Origin: Fratercula arctica
Lineage: Eukaryota > Chordata > Aves > Charadriiformes > Alcidae
NCBI GenBank assembly: GCA_947846985.1
Contig: CANTUZ010000001.1
Location: 108,703,757-108,767,756 of the forward strand
DNA: 64,000 nucleotides
Reading direction: 5' to 3'
Under the pieces are notes generated by a model that was not told where the DNA came from, searched no databases, and saw nothing but the letters and a program-made list of their open reading frames with translations. This document shows positions 38,801 through 51,027 of this stretch, one piece after another. The stretch's first letter is position 1, and every line of letters starts with the position of its first letter. Both the position numbers and the translations under genes were made by a program.

Positions 38801-41800
38801 TTCTGCACTCTAATTGCTGCAGAGATCATTTTGCTTGTTACTACATTCTTTTTCCCATAGTAAGATGGATGCCATAATAGCTAATGTGGTCTTTGGTTTA
38901 TTAGCTCCCATGAGACTTTTTTTTTCTTTACACTTTAATTCTCTACCTCATTGTTTACTCAAAGAAAGGACTAGCAAGGAGGCAAGACATCAATAATTTT
39001 TCTTGCATGCTTTTCTGCTTTCTCTATGCAAAAGGTTTGTTATAGATATTTATTAGCTACCCTAAATAACATCCTAAGCAAGCATTTGGATCATTTCAGT
39101 AACTAATGTTTATTTTTATAAGCAATAGTTTAATTTGACACTTTGCATAATGCATGTGCAATAAGGGTGCCATATTTGATGGATAAATGCCTAGAAAAAC
39201 CATATTGCTTTATAAATAATGTTGGATTCAGATATCCCACTCATTTAAAGCAAACTTGTCATGGTTTATTAACTGCACTAACTAGTGGCTTGTTTATATC
39301 TGTGCATAAATAAAATTAAGTATTTTTGAAATATGTGCCTTTGAAACTACACAATATTACCCCTTTATTGTCATAGATTATTAATGTCCCCTCAGTGGTG
39401 GGCAAGCTGCCAGTGGAGCTTAAACAGGTATTAAAACATATCTTCATACAGTGAACCTTTGCCTTGTCTCCTGGGATGCAAATTATTGAGCCTGAGGTGG
39501 TTCTGTGTGGTAAGGGAATTAGTATAGCAGCACATTTTTAAAGATGTGAATCTGCATTTGTGTAGACGGTACGCTTGCTCTCAGGGTTGTGCAGGTAGCA
39601 ATGACTTTGAACGTGCTTGTGCCTCTGGACTGCCTCCCTCACGCTGCAGAGCACCCAGCACGGGCTCACACGATCTGTTCTTCCACACAGTTTCTGGTGC
39701 TGGGTGCTAATCAGGATTGCATCAGCAGGCTTAATTTATAGTTAACACCTGCCTTACTGTTCCCTCTGTGACCAGCAGTTAATACCTTGCTTCACCAAAG
39801 GTTACTTGGGCACTACACTATTTATTTAGGCAAAGCATACCTTTAATAATATGTGTTTAAGAAAGGCTGTACAGCTGGGATACTGGTAGCGGCAAGCCAC
39901 ATGCAGACTCATTTTCTTCCTGCCTCTTGAAAGCTGTTAACATTTGTGTGACACAGTCTGTTCATAAAACTATCCACCTATCCCTATTTCAGGGATAGGT
40001 GCATATCTTTTAAAGTGTTTTGGTTTTTTTTTTTCCCCCGCTTCTCACTTTTCCCCACTTCTTTTATACCTTAGCTGGCTTCAGGCTAAACTTAGCTGTA
40101 GGCTCTGCAATTACTCTTTGGTGTTTAGTGGGAAATTGCTTACCTAGGTTGAATGTGATGCTTCACTGTTTCATTTTCCAGTGTTGTCTTTCAAATCTAG
40201 GCTTACTAGGCCATCCTTAGGACAACAGATCAGTATAACCAGGCTGTGACTTATCCTCACTAACGAAAATACGTGCTTCTTAAAAGAACTGTGTTCTTAA
40301 TTATGTCTTTGTTGCCCTGTATCCAGCGATAGGTTTTTGAAGTCTTCTTTGTTTGGGTTTATCACCTTTACTATGTTAAATTCCGCATTTCCCTCTTTCA
40401 GATTCTTTAATTTGCACTCTCTTTTTCTTTCATTTCTCCTACATACTGTTCCTGATCTAGTTTAGATGGTTTGTCTCATGTTTCTGTCCTTCTGTCTTCT
40501 AATCTTCCTTATAACTTCAAGCTGACTCACTTTTGTGTTTACTCTGTAGCCTGTTGACATTGCTAACTGGTTCAGGTATTCTATCCAAATGAGACTATCA
40601 TCCCACCTCCTACACCACTTCCTTCCCCCTATCTGCATTCAACATTCACTCCGATGCAAAGGACACAGGCCTTAACATAATCATTACATAGCTAGAATGA
40701 CATCTTATATAGCTCCATTCAATGATCCACTTTGATAGTTTTTTGTTGCAATTATTTAGTTGGAATCTGTAGAGGATGGGAAAGGAAGGGGAATGTGTGT
40801 TTTAAAGAGCTCTGATAATAGAAGAAGGGCATGTCTACCCTCTGATACCTTTTCCATGGGGAAAATGTTAGTCCCTTGAGCCAAAAAGGAATTGCTGATT
40901 TTTGAGACTCTCCTAGAGTTGAAGGTATCATGGTCTACAGCACACAGGACAGCTGGGAAGAAGTTTGTTTCTCAGCCTCAGTTCCACAACTTGAACTATG
41001 GGTGCAAAAGTTTAGCTATTATCATTCACTCACTTCCTGTAGTGGCTATATTGCCCACTTCCCTGCAAGCTATCCCAAAAATATACACCTTCGTGCATTC
41101 CCAGGGACAGTATATAGAAAAAAGGTCAACATGTGTTCCCTTTTCCTCTGATCTACAACCCATGGTAGGTCTCACTTATTTTGTATTGCTGCTGTTACTC
41201 TAGGTTAATTATTTCACACTCTGGATAACTCCTTCAGATTATATCTTTATGCAGCATTTTGTATTTACACCCTCGTTATGTCTTTAATAATGCATTTCAT
41301 TACAGTTGGCAATTGATGGTTTTCATTACTGAACAAACTGTTAATTTACTGCTAACGCTGTTTTAATTGTTGGCTTAGTTTAATTTCCCTGGTTTAATTC
41401 TTTCCATCTGTAAGAGAAAATTCTTCGACTGTATTTCTGGAACTTCAAATTTTAGATTAAAAGTTTAAATTTTTCTTAGGGGGCTTTTAAGAAAATTATT
41501 GTTAATTTTCTTAGTAATAAGTTTCTGTCCTGCTCTTTTTTAGCATGTATTTGTCAGTCTAAAATAGCTCATGGCTCACTGAAGACCTCAGAACAGGGCA
41601 GAACTGCTGGTAACACTATGCAACCATAAACTTAGGGACACAAACATTCCTACCCTGTGCACAAGCCTAACTTGAAGGTACTGAATATGATGCATATATA
41701 GTATCTGCTCTAGCGTTCATCTTTCTGAAAAGTTAAAAGTTCATAGAGGCTATATTGTATTTGGCATAAAATATAGTGTCTCCAGTAATTATTATTTTTT

Positions 41801-44218
41801 TAATTATAGGGAACATGCCCAAATGCAGTTTCTTCTTTGTAGTCCTTTCTTCCATGGGTTTTGTTGAGGGGAAACTGAAAGAAAGAAAGCGAATTTGGAT
41901 CACCCTTCAGAACTGTTCTGGTGGCCAGAGTTTTAAGATGTGTGTTAGTGTTTTGTAGAGGATGCAATCAGCTGTTCTACATGTAATGTAAAGAGGCTGT
42001 AACAAAATGAATTCTAACTCTGTCCTTCCTTAACACTGAAAGGGTGCAATATTTGGACATAGTTGAAGCTGTTGATTTAGTTTGGAACCTGCTTCTAGTC
42101 TATGGCAACTCATGCCTGTTCATGGGATTTGATTTTCTAGTGCTCCCTGCCAATTTTATGTGACTGTATTTGTGTTGATTTCTGGCAAGTTGCATATGTT
42201 TTATTCCTCTCTGTCAGTCACATGGTAGGAAACAAAAATATTAAGAATAAAATTACAGCACATATAGTAGAAAAAAGAGGAAAAGCAGGTTTTAATCACT
42301 GTGCAGCAAGGGTCAGTTCTTCTATTTGGGAGTAAGTAGCTTTTCTCCATGTTTGTGTAGTGACTCTTAATCCCAATGGAGAGTCATGTGAGGGAATTTA
42401 TTGTTTCCTCTTTTCATGGGATCTAATAAAACTTGAGGGTAAACCAACAAAGCACAAGCCTGTCTAGAAATAAATAATAGTTCTTAGTCACTCTAAGGAG
42501 GGTGGGCAGGCTAAGGTGGGGGCTGGTGGTGGAAGGGGGCTTAAGGAAGCACTTTTGCAGTACCTAACCCAGGACGGGATATGTGCAGGTAAAAAAGAGG
42601 GGTGATATTTGAGACCTGAGAAGAAATTATCTGGGCTGGGAACATCTGTGGACCAAAGCCTTGACCTGTATTATGCAGATGCTTATTGGCCTCAGGATCG
42701 AGACACCGATGTTGTAATGATTCTACCGTGTGGAGGTATTTTGTCATGAGATGTATTTATTACACCAAAATATAAACTAATACATAAAAACAAGGAAAAA
42801 AAAAATAATGAAATTCCTTACTAAAAAAAATGAAAAAGAATTATACCTGGTTGAATGGATAGATATGAATATACATGACAGAAGTGTTCTCACACAAATG
42901 TATTCAAAATTTAGTTTAATTTTAAAGTGAATAGGGTATGGGTAACCATTGTAAGTGTGCTAACACAATCAGACATGTATTTCCACAAGCCCTGGTGGCC
43001 TGCAAAAATAAAAGCATATCAGAACCATCATCTAGGCGTATGTGCTGCCACCAACTGATTTTAGCCTACCTTTCCAGTCCCACTGTGTCTAACCTGCCTT
43101 AGTTTCCCCAGCTCAGTGCTGTTCCTCTGCCTCACTTGTCTTGCTGCAGGTCGTTCGTCCCAAAGTATCAGGAGGATAAAGCAGTGCTTTACTGGAAAAT
43201 CCTCTTGGAATCCTTCTGACTAGCAGGACAAAAGGTGAGAGCTAAATTACTTACAGGGTAGGAAGATGAAGTACATGCCTCCTGAAACAAAAAGGCTCTT
43301 TCTGCTGTACCTTCACTTGCTGTGATTATGTTCCATCCATGGAAGTTATGGAGGTGCTGTCTGCTACCTTACCTGGTTGACTGCCTTTCTCCAGGAATGG
43401 GGAGCATCATCTAATGACCTTCATGTGCCTGCAGAGTCCTACAGGAGGGGTGGTCTTGTGAAAGTGGGAGGGAAAAGAGCTTCTTGGGCTTCCTCAGCAG
43501 CCCTGGCCAGCTGCCCTTTCTGTAGAAGTAGGCAAGCAAGGAGAGCTGCTGGCCCCAGGCTCCTCTCACCCTCCCATTAGCATTAAAAATATACACCTCT
43601 CAGCAACTCAGCTTGCTTGCTGGAAAACCTAATAGCCACCACCCTGGAGAAGGCATCTTTTAAGCAATATTTTTTTTACTAGTATTAATAACTATTATCA
43701 ATGCTGTAGGGATGTGTATCTAATCTTAAAACTGTGTGAAAAGCCATTGTGCCCTTCGTATCCTTGAGCACATATTGACTCTGACCTGATGGAGAAAAGG
43801 ACTGAACCTCTGTTCTGCTCAAGAAACAGTGAAAGTATTTTGAGACACTGCTTATGTTTCAGAGAGCATCAAAGCAACACTGGAATTTTGCAAAATGTAG
43901 CTCCCTCTGGTGATGTGCCTTAAAATAGGTACTAGGAGGCAATAGGATAAGACATAAAATGCTTATTCTAGCAGTCTCTATTTTAGAAGCTATTTACTTA
44001 CGGCAACCCAGGCTCATTTTGAAGTACAAGTTTGATATATTTTATGCAGAACTGCTTATAATGTCTCTCAAAATCTGCAAGATCTGTCAAAATTAGTTGG
44101 CATTCAATCATAGCAATGATAGTTCTTCAAAATTAGCATGCAGCTTAGAAACCTGATATGTCATCCACTGATTATGGCATTTTTGTTAAAATTTTAGAAA
44201 ATAAGGTATCTAGATAAT

Positions 44219-44240
44219 GAAATCCTCTTTAGAGGATTTC
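44219..44240. repeat. Perfect palindrome, 10-bp arms
   Basis: GAAATCCTCT (44219-44228) and AGAGGATTTC (44231-44240) are exact reverse complements around a TT centre. Possible cruciform; no protein-binding assignment. Confidence 0.9.
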
Positions 44241-46311
44241 CTGAATAGTTTATTGTGAATATTGGAGAATATCTTCAATAGAGTGATGTGATTATACAAC
44301 AGTGAGACCAAAAGCAGGAGGAAAAAAATTGTTAAAATAGATTTTATTTGCTTCTGTGTGTGTCTAAATTACAGTTTCTACATTACAGCAATACTGAACT
44401 TTTGCAATAAATAATGCTGGATTTGTTACACTCAGATGATATTTCATTGCCATCAGCTGTGGAAAATGGTATAGCTTTATTCTTGGCATCATAATTGAAA
44501 TCATTTTATTAAATTCTGAAGAGCGAATATGTAAATATTAAAAGATATGCAGCTATTGTTTATCAGTAATTCCTGACTGGATTTACTCAGTTTACTTGTG
44601 ATATTATTCCCCTTTGTTTCTGCTTGGCTACATCATGAAGTATGCGATCACATTGTGTTTATCATTTGTGGACCTGTGCAGTCCCAACATAGACATCTCA
44701 GATATATCAAACTCTCCATCATGGAACTGAGGATGCCTAGTCCGGGTGTAGATATCTATGGTGCATATGCCTATGTTTAAGATAAATTAATTTTATCCAA
44801 GCAAGGTATGTCCAAATTTACAGAGAAGGACTTACACTGAATATGGAACAGGTGTTCACTGATGTCCAATTTATTTTGGTTTTGCCTGAAAAATTCTTAA
44901 AGTAGCTAGGTTAGTGATCATGTCTTTGCCCATTTCATTGGTTTCCAGTGCCTGTCTTTTTAGTTTCTAATTAAAGCACGGTACAATTATCTATTTTAAG
45001 GGAGACAGGTATTTTCTCATATGAAAATAATTTGTGGCACATTTTCTATATAGTAAAAGGTAAAAGTATAATTTTCTGATAAGGAGATGTGCTGTTTACT
45101 TTGAATAAAAAGATAAAAATGAAAATATGAAAAACATGTCCAAATTGTACTGCTGTCTTGATTGAATCTATTAGATTACCTGTATAATTTCCATTGACAT
45201 TTATACCTATTGAAGAATTCGTCAGTATATCCTTGTAAGAGAAATATGATCGTGTAACTGAAGTAATGCATGATAAGATGACTACACTATTTCTGAATTG
45301 TGGCAAAGCCAAGACTTAAGGTCACTTCTTATTTTCTTCAGGTCATTTATTTTAAGTACATTGTCCATTTTTTTTTCCTGTATGTGGCTGAGACTGAAAT
45401 GCCATAAAACAATCTTTCAGGTGCTATAATAATTGTTCAGTTTGTTATCAGAGGAAGGCATCTACAAACATTAGAAGATAAAAATTTGGATATAGAAGTA
45501 ACTTGGGTAGATTTCAGTCTCAAAGTTGAAGTTGGATTCTAGGAAAAGCTCAGTTGCAAGACTTTTTCTTTTGTGTCTAGTTAAGTGTCCTGACTTGAAT
45601 GGGTTTGTTTTTGTTTGTAGGTTGCTGGATATTTTTGTCTTTGAGCTTGATTTTCTTTTTTTTGATTTATTTGTAAGATAATGATAGGGCATGCATCATG
45701 TCAAATTAAACACACTTGGGAGTTTTTGCGGGCTACTCAATCTATCTTATTATCATACTGGCTAAGAGTTCTGCTAATTATAATTATTGTATGCATTTTG
45801 AGGCTAGGAATCTAAAAAAAGTACTAGGAACTATTGAGCCTTGCTCCACATATGGCCAAAACGTTCACTGAGTGAGGGAGGAGAAATCATCACAAAAGAT
45901 CTCTTGTGTCCCTTTATGATTTTCCAACATACAGAAGGTCAAGCTTCCTGTGAGGCTCATATCAATTTGGTCTCATCTTCCAGCTGCAAACTTTAATGTG
46001 TTGCTGTTGCAAAAAAAAGTTAAGACTCCCTAATACTTTTTGAGGAAGAGCAAGCAAGCATAGTGGAGGAAAAACAGGTTATGTTATGTATGTACATGTG
46101 TATGCATCTTTCTTCTGTAGAATATTTTTCCCATCATCTTGGAAGGCTTATGTCCTTTCACTTTAATTTTGTTTTTCCGTTTGAAGGCTCTTTCTGCCTC
46201 CTGATGACTACCCGCTGACTAACGGGCTGCTAACAGAGGTCATGGACAAGAGTTGTAATGTTTTGAGTATAGCCTCCTCAGTGGGGTTGTGATATTAAAG
46301 TTATATTCTGT

Positions 46312-46403
46312 CTCCAAGAAGACCATTATCATTATAAAGTAACACACATCATTAAGGAGAAGCTCCATGAAGACCATTATCATTATGTGGTAACACATCA
46401 TTA
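46312..46403. repeat. 51-base tandem duplication
   Basis: GAAGACCATTATCATTAT occurs at 46318 and again at 46369, each followed by a GTAACACA...CATCATTA string and each preceded by CTCCA(A/T). The offset is 51 bases. The copies differ by a few substitutions and a 2-base indel (ACACACATC against ACACATC), so the duplication is not recent. Confidence 0.9.
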
Positions 46404-46601
46404 GACAGCAACTTTATCTGCACAGCCCATTGAGGAGGGTACAGTCATGACATGACAGCTCTCTAGAGTGACATAAGTCAGTCTAGCCATTTATTTCAGC
46501 AGGGGTTACTTATGTCTCAGTGATTCCTCTTGGCATCCTTTCTTAGCTACCAGTTGTTAAATAGAAGGAGTTGCTCTAAGATAAGCCCCAGGGCTCTTTG
46601 G

Positions 46602-46626
46602 AAAAAAAAAAAAAAAAAAAAAAAAA
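46602..46626 (+). repeat. A25 homopolymer
   Basis: 25 consecutive A. No coding or SINE-like sequence is recognisable just upstream, so it is not assigned as a retroposition tail. Confidence 0.9.
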
Positions 46627-47216
46627 TTCCCGTTGGAGTACTCCTTTCAGCATCATCACTGCTTGGCTGCTGAGGGTTCATGCCTGTTGCCTCTGTGCCA
46701 AGCCGGAAAGGGAAATACCTCAGGCGCCTGCAGATGGCATATGGATTTCACAAGGGGTATGCACTATGATGGAAACCAGGTAGGCAGTGAACATAGGAAC
46801 TTACAGCTACAAAGCAAATCTGTCACTCAGTGCAACAGATACACTTGGCTGTCTTATTTATGCCATCAGAAAATTAAAGTAGCTCAGTTATCCAAACTTA
46901 TAGTAGGCTGTGGAGAAAACTAGACCCATGCTACCTGTACAAATTGTGTAGTTGTGCTGAAATAGAAAAGTGTAGAAAGGTCACACTTATACTTCAGGAA
47001 CCACATTTAGATGCTGCAAACACACGTAGTTTTCTTTTTTGACTATATAATCCCATCCTTCTCTCTTTAAGAATACTGAAATAAAGCTAAATTTGTTGCC
47101 TATCATAGATACAAGAAGCATTTCTCCTCTCTGTATTCATGACAGTTGTCATTATGTTATATTCATAACAAGATATTCATTAGGTATTATTTCACACCAA
47201 TATGTTGTTCTTCATT

Positions 47217-47236
47217 AAAAAAAAAAAAAAAAAAAA
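47217..47236 (+). repeat. A20 homopolymer
   Basis: 20 consecutive A. No upstream retroposed body recognised. Confidence 0.9.
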
Positions 47237-49650
47237 GTCTTTTATAGTCTTAAAATACCTTCTTCTGTTTTGTCTCCTTTCAGAAATTCTAATATGTAAA
47301 ACATCTTTAAGTACTCTTTTACAAGAAAGCACATTTTTATAAGTGAAGTCATTAATTTTCTGCCTCCTTTCTGGATAAGAAATTAGAAGACTTTAAGAAT
47401 GAATTGTGCATATTTTCAGAGAAAAAAATTTAGAAATGTTCAAAATTTCCATTCCATAACATGTTTTCAAGAGCCAGTAGAGGGTGCATTTTCCACAGTG
47501 TTTTCCACGGTACAGTTTAATTGGATTTCTAATTATGTATGTGTATAGAATTATTCTGTAATCAAGATATTATTTTAGAATTAACTTTCAGGAAAACAGA
47601 GCAAAATCTATCCATAAGATGATCAGGCCATCCTTTTTTAATCATTCCAACATATTTTTAGGATAATAGAACATCAATTGAGATATTTTCTGTTCTTTTA
47701 TTCTTTTTGCACCCAATGGCTTAAAATGGCTTCCACTTATAACATGGCCTGAATACTCAAGCATAACATTTGTAATACCACTACTTTAGCAACTTTGCGG
47801 TATATATGAACAGTGAATGGGACTAAATAAATACCTTCCTTATTTAACAAGAGCCACCCGGTAACAATTGGTGTTCAGATTAAAACACAAATGTCTCAGT
47901 CAACTTTACATATGCTGTGATATTTTCCCTCCCCTTTAGAGTGTCAAAATTGAGAAACAATTCACAATCAGGATGTGGTAGGTATGCTGCAACATATATT
48001 GGGATATGACAGAGTCTCTGAAAACAAACAAGCTACATGATCTTCATACCAACACCAAATATCACAGTGAACAGAGAACACGTGATGACAAGCCTACTGA
48101 GGGACAAATCTCTTCACATATACAATTATTTATTTCTGACTATGGTTTTACCTCTTGGGAGCATTATGGTCTATGGAGCCACTGTTCTTTTTCAAAATAG
48201 ATCAACAAAAGAGGTTTCAGGAACAAATTCCAGACTTCCTTTCCATTTTTTCCAGCCTGCTTTTCACATTTTGCATAATTATAAGGAATATTTAGTCCTT
48301 GTATTTCTCTGTGTCTTCCAAGACGGTAGCAAGATTTGGTACATATTCCTCTTCCATAGCAGATTAAAATAAGGTCATATTAGCTGCACAGCATAGTGTG
48401 TCACTTCACACTCCTTGCACAAATCCTAGGCCTGTAAATATAAGCATCTTTAAACGAGACAGTCCTTAAACAGCTCGCTTTTCCTTCCTCAAAAGATGTC
48501 TAGCAGAATACCTTTCTGCTACCTAGATTAGTGCTGCTAAGGAGCCCCTGAGAAGGTTGGTGAAAAGCCTGTGCAAGCAACGAGGCTGCCTTTATGGAAG
48601 CCATTCACACATCCATACAGCAAATGAGAGGTCCTTGCTGCACTCAGAAAAGATGAGGCACTTTTATTCTGCATGGGAGATCTTCTCACCTCTAAAGCTG
48701 TAAATAGGGGTGTAGTATTAGTGATGAATATGCATCTGTCTCATTGTGTGTATAATGTCTTTCTGTAATGGTTCCATTTTCTAGATGACATTTACTTGAT
48801 GCTATTTTGAGTAGCAAACATGCTCCAGAGGTCATTCAGAAAGTAACTTTCAGAGACGGTCATTCCTAATATGTTTTCTTCTGAAGATATACTTCTAACA
48901 TATTTCTGAGCTTTCTATTTCCTCTTATTCACTTGAGAGTTTTTAAGAACGCAGTTTCCTGGTGTTACTATTTTTTTCAACATAGAAATATAAAGTTTAG
49001 GACTCCCAATGTCATTTAACACAATTTGTAATATAATTAATTCTCTCTGGTAAATCCCAATGGCACGATGTTCTCTTACAAGATAGTTCTCTTAATCTCT
49101 GATTAAACTGATAATTTCTGATGGATGTCTAAAGATTTAGCATTACTGCCAAATTCTGTGATGTTGATAAGAAAAGCTTTAATTTAAGGAATGAAAGGAG
49201 AAATTCAGCAGTGACGGCATAATCTCTGCATCTGATTTAGGATGAAAGAAGGGAAAATGAGTGTAAGATAGTGCTAAATTTAATAGATCAGTAGCTGGAA
49301 AAATAAAAACAAAGAGTTGAAGTGCTCTGCCTATTTCCTCTAGAAAACCGAATCTGAAAAACTTACCAGAAATATGTTCTGATCAAAGCCTGAAAAATAA
49401 AAGGCCAAAACTTGAATTTATAATGCAGGATTTCAGATGGGATCAGAAAGGCAAGGTCTACATTGTGTTGAAGGACTGTTATGTCCATACGCTGAGTGAA
49501 CTAGTGAAAGGGATGTGCTGGGTATAGGAGGTTTTCTTGCTAGTTTATATGGGCTCTACTGGGTCCAGTACTTTTTTAGTTGGTGTCTGGTCCTCAGGAG
49601 GGAGTCAGTAAGGGAAGGGGGCCAAAGTAAAAGGCAAAAATCTTGAAGTA

Positions 49651-50522
49651 ATCATAGAATGGTTAGAGTTGGAAGGGACCTTAAAGATCATCTAGTTCCA
49701 ACCCCCCTGCCATGGGCAGGGACACCCCCCCACTAGACCAGGCTGCTCAAAGCCCCATCAAACCTTGAACACTTCCAGGGATGGGACATCCATAACTTCT
49801 CTGGGCAACCTGTTCCAGTGCCTCACCACCCTCAGAGTAAAAAATTTCTTCCTAATATCTAATCTAAATCTATCCTCTTTCAGTTTAACACCATTATCCC
49901 TCATCCTATCATTACACTCCCTGATAAAGAGTCCCTCCCCATCCTTCCTGCAGGCCCCCTTTAGGTACTGGAAGGCTGCTATAAGGTCTCCCCGGAGCCT
50001 TCTCTTCTCCAGGCTGAACAACCATGACTCTCTCAGCCTGTCTTCATAGGAGAGGTGTTCCAGACCTCTAATCATCTTTGTGGCCCTCCTCTGGACTTTC
50101 TCCAACATGTTCATGTCCTTCTTATGTTGGGGGCCCCCAGAGCTGGCAGCAATACTCCAGGTGGGGTCTCATGAGAGCAAAGTAGAGGGGCAGAATCACC
50201 TCCCTCGACCTACCGGCCACTCTTCTTTTGAAGCAGCCCAGGATGCGGTTGGCTTTCTGGCCCGCAAGTGCACATTGTTGGCTCATGTTGAGCTTCGCAT
50301 CCATGAACACCCCAAAGTCCTCCTCCTCAAGGCTACTCTCAACCCATTCTCCACCCAGCCCATATTTGTGCTTGGGATTGCCCTGACCCGTATGCAAGAC
50401 CTCAAGACCTTGCACTTGTCCTTGTTGAACTTCATGAGGTTTGCATGGGCCCACCTCTTCAAGCCTGTCCAGGTCCCTCTGGATGGCATCCTTTTCCTCC
50501 AGCATGTAATGGAGTATCATTA
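49651..50522 (-). mobile_element. CR1 LINE, antisense 5'-truncated copy
   Basis: On the minus strand this runs from just after the RT catalytic box (LEEKDAIQRDLDRLE) through [51 protein letters not shown], the [20 protein letters not shown] block and [18 protein letters not shown] to the CR1 3' end, with GATGATCTTTAAGGTCCC and the terminal ATTCTATGAT. Frame changes near 50400-50440 and between 50114 and 50122 split the coding region, so it is a pseudogene copy. It differs from the 51 kb copy at many sites and lacks its TGA: the equivalent codon reads AGA within [14 protein letters not shown]. This is a sister subfamily or an older state. The 3' end faces left, so its 5' end faces that of the next element. 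Confidence 0.95.
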
Positions 50523-51027
50523 ATTCTGCTGCTCAGGGGGCAACTTTTTTTTTTCTTTTTTTTTTTTTTTTTGTAAAAAACAGGTTCTTGTCTAGCTGAG
50601 TTGTGTTTGTAAGTGACCCAAGACAAGATTTCAGCTCTGAAGGGCAGAAGAAGTCAGATTTGCCCCAGTCGTGCTGTGTGGTAGGGATATCTCTAGGGCG
50701 AATAAAGATAGGATATATGATATGCTGTTAATGAAGACAGAAATAAAGAAATGTATTGCAGTAAAAATGTAAATTATTACTGATTGTGGAGTAGTGGAAA
50801 GGATGAATAAAACAGAATCTTTTTAACATTAAGTTTGCTTTGGGGAAACATAGTGGGAGGAAAGTTTTTGGCGATTCTCACAAGACGGATCTGAATACAG
50901 ACATGAATAATCTGTAGTGTTATTAGTAAGATAAATATTGGGAACTGTTTCATTCCAATATGTCAGTGAAATATCTTGACTTTCCTGAAATATATTGTAT
51001 GCTGCTACTATTATACTATATATACAG
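50523..51027. other. Spacer between two head-to-head CR1 copies
   Basis: About 500 bases of AT-rich sequence without gene features. It includes a T-rich tract (50545-50572, interrupted by one C). On the minus strand this tract is an A-run immediately upstream of the antisense CR1 5' break. Confidence 0.7.

Larger units (their letters stand above)
35066..49650. other. Long AT-rich non-coding stretch
   Basis: No supported gene in about 14.5 kb. It contains a degenerate 17-base repeat (35752-35826), a perfect palindrome (44219-44240), a 51-base tandem duplication (46312-46403) and two long A-tracts (46602-46626, 47217-47236). A minus-strand frame of 93 codons at 38031-38312 ends just before an A-rich run but matches nothing I know. 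The stretch 39000-39850 lacks visible repeats and has varied, low-CpG sequence that could be a conserved regulatory element, which is a guess only. Confidence 0.5.

Noticed and set aside
46561..46660. A25 tract as the tail of a SINE or processed pseudogene
   Set aside because: No Pol III boxes, gene-like body or target-site duplication could be seen upstream.
50960..51027. ATG at 50960 as the true start of a 600-residue protein
   Set aside because: CR1 similarity begins only near 51028. The first ~23 residues are translated AT-rich flank, so the long frame is a chance extension of a truncated LINE ORF.
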